From Warburgia ugandensis (taxonomy: Eukaryota; Streptophyta; Magnoliopsida; Canellales; Canellaceae), in contig CP141128.1 of assembly GCA_035236585.1 (NCBI GenBank), forward strand, positions 27,619,618 to 27,683,617: a DNA stretch of 64,000 nt. Reading direction: 5' to 3'. Both the position numbers and the translations under genes were made by a program. Shown one piece after another: positions 59,576 to 64,000 of the stretch. Position 1 is the first letter of the stretch. Each line of letters begins with the position of its first letter. The notes under the pieces were generated by a model. The model had not been told where the DNA came from, searched no databases, and was given only the letters and a program-made list of their open reading frames with translations.

Positions 59576-62500
59576 GGAATATTATATACATACCTCCTTA
59601 TTTAGAAGGTTTAGCCCCAAAAATCACTTAATTATCACTAATTAAGGTTATTTCTACGATTTTGCAAGTTTAGGGTACAAATGTAAAAAATGCACAAAAT
59701 TATTAGCTTTACCTCCAAAAGAGCAATTTCACATTCCAAGATATATGTTTGGTCACACATGCCATAAATGAATTCTGTGGGGATTCAAAAGGATCATTGG
59801 GTGTCATTATTGAAGTCAGAAAGCCATAAACCCTATATTCAACTCCAACTCAAATAAGAACCAAAAGGTGGCAATTTTCAAATTCAAGCACAATTGTTCA
59901 CATGTCACCACCTTTGAAAGCTTATGGAAGAAGCTCAATTCATATACAATAGAATCATATGCAATGAAATCTTCTTAGAAGAAAAAAGAAGAATGAGACC
60001 ACATGAAGACTTTTCACTTATTTTCTCTCTCCTACTCAATCAAAAGGATAAAGAATCAATCAATGATAAGATGTATTATCCAAACAAGGTATCAAAGCAC
60101 AATTGGTCCACATGAGTATATAAAGATATTCAAGAATCAAGGCCATTCATCTTACGGAAATCTAATACAACGGTGAAGAAGGAATGATGTTTAAAGAAGG
60201 TTTACATGCCCAAATTGATCCCATCCATACAAGTAAAGGTAGGTATGATATAAGGGCTATGATTGAAGTGAAGCAAAGAGGGAAACCCTACCCACATTTC
60301 CTATATGTAAAAAAATCAAGGCAAAACCCTAAGGAAAGGAAGATCTTAACCATCAAATCTCATCCAAGGGTCCATACATCTTAAGGTTTTCAAATCATTT
60401 ACACACCCACATGTGCACACCATGCCCTGCCCTCTTTAGGATTTTCTAAATATGAAAAACCCTAGATTTTTTGCTTCAATTTATTTTTGTACTTATTCCT
60501 TTATTTTTATTTTCTACCATTTTCCACCTTCACTTTCCTTTATTGAAAATCATCCCCCCCCGTCCCCTCCTCTCAAATCCACCTTCTAATTTGGTTCCAT
60601 GCGCTTCCCATCCCTCTCAAGTTATCAGTCCCCCTTTCTTATTCTTTCTTTTCCCCATGTGTTCCCTTCTTATCTTGTACTCTCTTCTTTCTTTTGTCCA
60701 CCCATTCCTATCTTATTTCTTCCATTCTAATTTCTCATTCGTATATTTGAATTTCAAATCCCCCATGTAGCCATTGGTTCAAAGTCAACTTAAGTGGCTT
60801 GATCCAACCCTTGAATCCCCTAACCCTCATGTTAAGAAATCTATAAATAGACGTGTTATGATAGGGTTTTCATCTTTCAACTTTTCCTTGAGTGCATAGC
60901 CAAATCAAAGGAGAAACAAAGTGAGGAAGATCACCCTAACCCAAGGTCCCTTCAAGCTTCCATGATCAAATTCCTTGAGATAAAGGTAGGGCCTCAACCT
61001 AATCCAACTTATTTTCTGGCTTATTTTTCTTTTTATTTTCTACCATCTTATATCTTTTGCATTCACCTTCTTCAAGAATGCATTCAACTAGGTTCTTCTT
61101 ATTTATATTTCTGATATAGTTGCATGCATCATCCTTCAGTTACTTAGATTTACACGCATTAATTAAATGTAGTTTTTCCTTAGTTTTTCATTGTAATTTC
61201 TCATCTTTATTAACTTTGTAGTTCATTTTTAACATATAATTCCATTCATTTTAGAGTATTGTAGATGCATACCATGTTTCTTTTCCATTCAATTAGGTTT
61301 TTCGTACATATAGGTGTAGGGTTTTCAACTCATTCCACCTATTTTTGGTGGATGCATCTTTTTCAAGTCCACATGCATGGTAGATTTACCATCATGTTTA
61401 GGTTGCATTCATTGTAGTATAATGAGTTAGTTTTGTTTATTTAGATTATGTTTACTTTTCATATCTAGGTTGTAGTATAGTTTCCTATTTAGCTTCATTA
61501 GCATCCATGTTTTTAAGCACTTTCATATTTTTGAAGTAGGGTAGTTTTTGATTTTGAGTTCCTTATTTAGATCTTAGATTTTCTTGCTTTGTATTTTTAG
61601 AAACTTGTTAATTTATTTTTCATAGTTCTTAGGAATGTTTTAGGATTAGTTTAGTTCCATTTTACAAAGTAGTTGCATGGTAAATTCTTAGATTTAGGAC
61701 TTCCCTAGTTTAGAAGTAGCACTTTCCTAGTTTAGAAACCCATGTTTGACTTACTATTTTTCATTGCTTATTTGCTAGAAAAAGTTTAGAAACTTCATCC
61801 AAAATAGTCTATTAGACTTAGAAAGCATTCTTCGTTTGGAAAGTCATGCATATCATGGTAGAATTATGCATGTAGTTGTATAGTGTAAGCATATCAATTT
61901 CATTTAGAAACACACACTTTCCATTTTCTAAGTTGCATGCATGGGTCCTTCCATTCTATATTTGCATGCATCTCACATTATTTCCTATTCAAATTCTTAA
62001 TTTTCTTCATTCACACACTCTTTAAATGTTTCCTTATATTTTTACTTTCTAATTTCATCCACTATTAAATTCTATGTTTCACACATCAACTTTATAATTT
62101 TAGATTTCATGCATAATCCATGTTAGTTGGCATTCTTGCATCATTCCTTTTTCACTCTTTCTAATGTATTTTCTTATGGATTTGTGCTAAGAAAGAGGAA
62201 AGGATTCTTAAAAATAAGGAAACTTTCTAGGATTTTAATTCATGTTGAGGGAAACATGTAAATCCATCCATTAGACACCTAGGTTTCTAGCTAAAGGCCT
62301 TCATGTTGACGAGTACGAATACACCGTGTACCTACTTATCACGTCATCTCCTAAAGTTAGGAATAGGTGAGTCCTAAAACAAGATCCACTATCTCCAATT
62401 TGCTTTCTGTTATTCTATTTCATGTTTAAGGAAGGAAGCCTCCTCTATGGTTCAACTCCTTTAAAGATGAATCACCTCTAATCCCCTCTTTATCTAAACT

Positions 62501-63059
62501 CCTTAAAGTTGCCCTCTTTCTTTTAAAAATTTTTAGCTTAGGGAAAATGTAGTAGCCTTTTCTACTTCCTTTTTCATCATTCTTCTTTCTTTTAGGCAGC
62601 GATTGTTTAAGGAAAAAAAAAAAGTTATGATTCCTCTTTCCTTGGTTGCATTGGTAGTTCATTCCTAAGGATCATTAGATGACATTTATTGGTTTGTGGT
62701 AGGTTGGGATACAAAGTATGAAAATCTTGGTGGTAATTTAGTATATTTTGGGTTGAAGAGAAGTGTACAAGCTCCTACTCAGTGATACAATGTGTGGGTC
62801 CTACAGTAGAATTCAAGCCCAGATTTGAAGCACATTTACTTGCTTTCTTTCCCTTGCTTATGTAACAAATCATTGTAATTTGGCCATTAATGAAATAGTT
62901 ATTTTTCCTTTTCATAGTTAATTTGTTCTTCACTTTTCTACTTTGTGTAATTTTAGAAGGTTACTTTAATGTGTAGTTAGTTGTAACTTGGATAGTTTCC
63001 TCAATTCTTAGTTAATTATAGTTTTTGTAAGATGGCCACTTTTAATATTTTGGAGAAGT
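59576..63059 (+). mobile_element. Unassigned 3.5-kb stretch inside element E, probably retrotransposon-derived
   Basis: It separates the E leader from its RT. Its style resembles the Athila-like LTRs here: pyrimidine-rich DNA (60480-60760), then a TATA box, then a long T-rich tract with TTTAGAAA and CATGCAT motifs (61100-62200). It shows no sequence match I can align to A', B or D, and I found no target duplication or LTR terminus. Short open frames (59924-60115, 60184-60384, 60471-60770, 62426-62662) are unrecognised. The 62330-63059 part may be internal or flanking DNA. The expected gag and protease of E are absent. Confidence 0.35.
60841..60850 (+). promoter_or_regulatory. TATA box in unassigned stretch
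   Basis: CTATAAATAG lies just after pyrimidine-rich DNA and before a purine-rich A/G segment (60905-60940). This arrangement fits a core promoter, most likely of an LTR. Confidence 0.45.
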
Positions 63060-63596
63060 GACAATTTCTTTTCAAGGGAGATGTATTTCATCATTGAGTT
63101 GATACATGGCACAACTCTTATCTCCTAGATACCATATAGAATGACACTAGTGGAACTAGAAGTGTTAAAGGGGTAGTTACCAAAACTGTTAGATAAAGGA
63201 TTCAATGATCTAGTCTATCTTTATGGGAAGCACTAGCCTTTCTTGTTAAAAAGAAAGATAGATCGATGAGAGTTTGTATTGATTATAAAATGCTTAATGG
63301 TTTCACCATTAGGAACAAATATCCCCTACCCCAATTGATGACTTGATTGATCAACTATAGTATTTTCCAAGATTGATTTAGGGTCATGAGCTTAGGGTTA
63401 GAGAGGAAGATATCTAAAAGATAGCACTCAGAACTGGATATGGACATAGAGTTTTGAGCTATGCCATTTGAATTAACAAATTCCCTATACATTTATGGAC
63501 CTTATGAATAGGGTGTTCAGGATCTTCTTGGATAGATTGGTTATAGTATTATAGATGATATCTTGATTTACTCAGGGATCCATAATTGTAGTAACC
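63060..63596 (+). pseudogene. E reverse transcriptase remnant (Tekay-like)
   Basis: Landmarks with stops and small frame changes: IIELIHGTTLIS and IPYRMT (about 63095-63150), [17 protein letters not shown] (about 63270), NKYPLP (about 63315), FSKIDL (about 63364), FMDLMNRVFRIFLDRLVIV (about 63490-63545). A decayed DD box then appears (MISWF where DDILI is expected). It is the plus-strand counterpart of the Z RT. It is truncated at 63597 by an LTR insertion. Confidence 0.85.
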
Positions 63597-64000
63597 CCAA
63601 TTTTTATGAATATAATTGAATTATTAAAAATTAAAAGTTGAAATTCTAAAGGTGGAACTGGAACTTTGAGTTCCAGGATAATTCATTCTTATAAAAATAA
63701 GAAAAGCTATTAGAATGACTGTAAGTATGTCAAATTCTGAGTTCGGATGAAAAATCCTTATTTTTCTTTATTTTTATGAATAAAAGGGTAAAATAGTAAT
63801 TTTACACATAACCGAGACTAAGACATCAAAATTTGGAATGTACTAGGAAAATCAATCGAAATGACAATAAGTACTCTCAATTATGAGTTCATAGGAATAA
63901 ACCCTAAATTTCTCCATTTTTGGAATTAAAAGGGCAAAATGGTCTATTAACAACTATGTGGGGCCCACAAGGCAGGCCAATGATCTAGAAGACCACCATC
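63597..64000 (+). mobile_element. 5' end of another 5-kb-family LTR, plus orientation, cut by window end
   Basis: It starts TGTAGTAACCCCAATTTTT inside the E RT. It is the reverse complement of the 28820-29219 end of the solo LTR at 21504-29219: it shares ACCGAGACTAAGACATC, the AAAAGGGTAAAATAGTAATTTTA stretch in part, and a GTGGGGCCCACAA stretch at the edge. The five bases before it, ATAAT, are the candidate target duplication. Confidence 0.8.

Noticed and set aside
60471..60770. 99-codon hydrophobic frame
   Set aside because: It is a translation of a pyrimidine-rich tract (CT/TTC repeats). Composition alone explains the Phe/Leu/Pro/Ser content.
60841..60850. TATA box as promoter of a host gene
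   Set aside because: No coding exon, conserved protein or polyadenylation context follows within the T-rich downstream DNA. The LTR-like surroundings fit better.
1..64000. CRISPR array, bacterial operon, phage or integron
   Set aside because: There are no regularly spaced short repeats with unique spacers, no ribosome-binding-site/operon layout, and every recognisable protein remnant is plant Ty3/gypsy.
1..64000. tRNA, rRNA or snRNA genes
   Set aside because: I saw no tRNA B-box (GGTTCGAATCC-type) with a plausible cloverleaf, and no rRNA core sequence. A tRNAscan or Rfam scan would be decisive.

Overview
The window looks like nuclear heterochromatin from a seed plant with a large genome. 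It is AT-rich and I recognise no host gene, tRNA or rRNA. Nearly every stretch that can be assigned is LTR-retrotransposon DNA of two Ty3/gypsy types. One is Tekay/Del-like chromoviruses, recognised by a tRNA-Met-type primer-binding site and a VFHVSML-type integrase tail. The other is Athila-like OTA elements, recognised by a degenerate TTTTTGGCGCC-type primer-binding site and TGATA... LTRs. All coding remnants are broken by stops, frameshifts or deletions. I cannot name the species from sequence alone.

Layout. The oldest layer on the left is a minus-strand Tekay-like element, called Z here. Its 3' LTR is 1-2913, its integrase/RNase H/RT remnants are 2931-4034 and 6426-7512, its gag start is 35193-35377, its primer site is 35502-35514 and part of its 5' LTR is 35516-36923. 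Z is interrupted by a solo LTR (4035-6425, target duplication GTGCT). It is also interrupted by a large Athila-like block (7513-35192). That block holds one interrupted LTR (A', 7513-17390) abutting a second Athila-like element (B: 5' LTR 17406-19944, 3' LTR 32352-35192). Inside A' lie two LTRs of a roughly 5-kb-LTR family, one within the other (8597-16830). Inside B sits a solo LTR of the same family (21504-29219, duplication CAACC), which contains a younger 2.7-kb solo LTR (24769-27462, duplication AGATT).

The right half starts with a plus-strand LTR (F, from 36924). F carries a tandem duplication with a long GA microsatellite and is interrupted by a 3.6-kb solo LTR (38461-42049, duplication CGTCT/CATCT). 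At about 46117 an Athila-like element (D) begins: 5' LTR 46117-48479, primer site, leader, gag, protease, RT/RNase H and integrase remnants to about 55023. D is followed by a plus-strand Tekay-like element (E: 5' LTR about 55400-58767, primer site, leader, RT remnant 63060-63596). E is interrupted by an unassigned 3.5-kb stretch (59576-63059) and, at 63597, by another copy of the 5-kb-LTR family running off the window.

How it fits together. No intact autonomous element remains, so nothing here encodes a working system. The value is stratigraphic: insertions, exact target duplications and junction deletions give a relative order of events. The least expected features are LTRs with a TATA box near the start and several kilobases of presumed R/U5, GATC-dense blocks shared by different LTR families, and an Athila derivative (B) that seems to have lost protease through integrase but keeps a readable linker region. 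Boundaries marked 'about' are judged by eye from repeat-to-repeat comparison.
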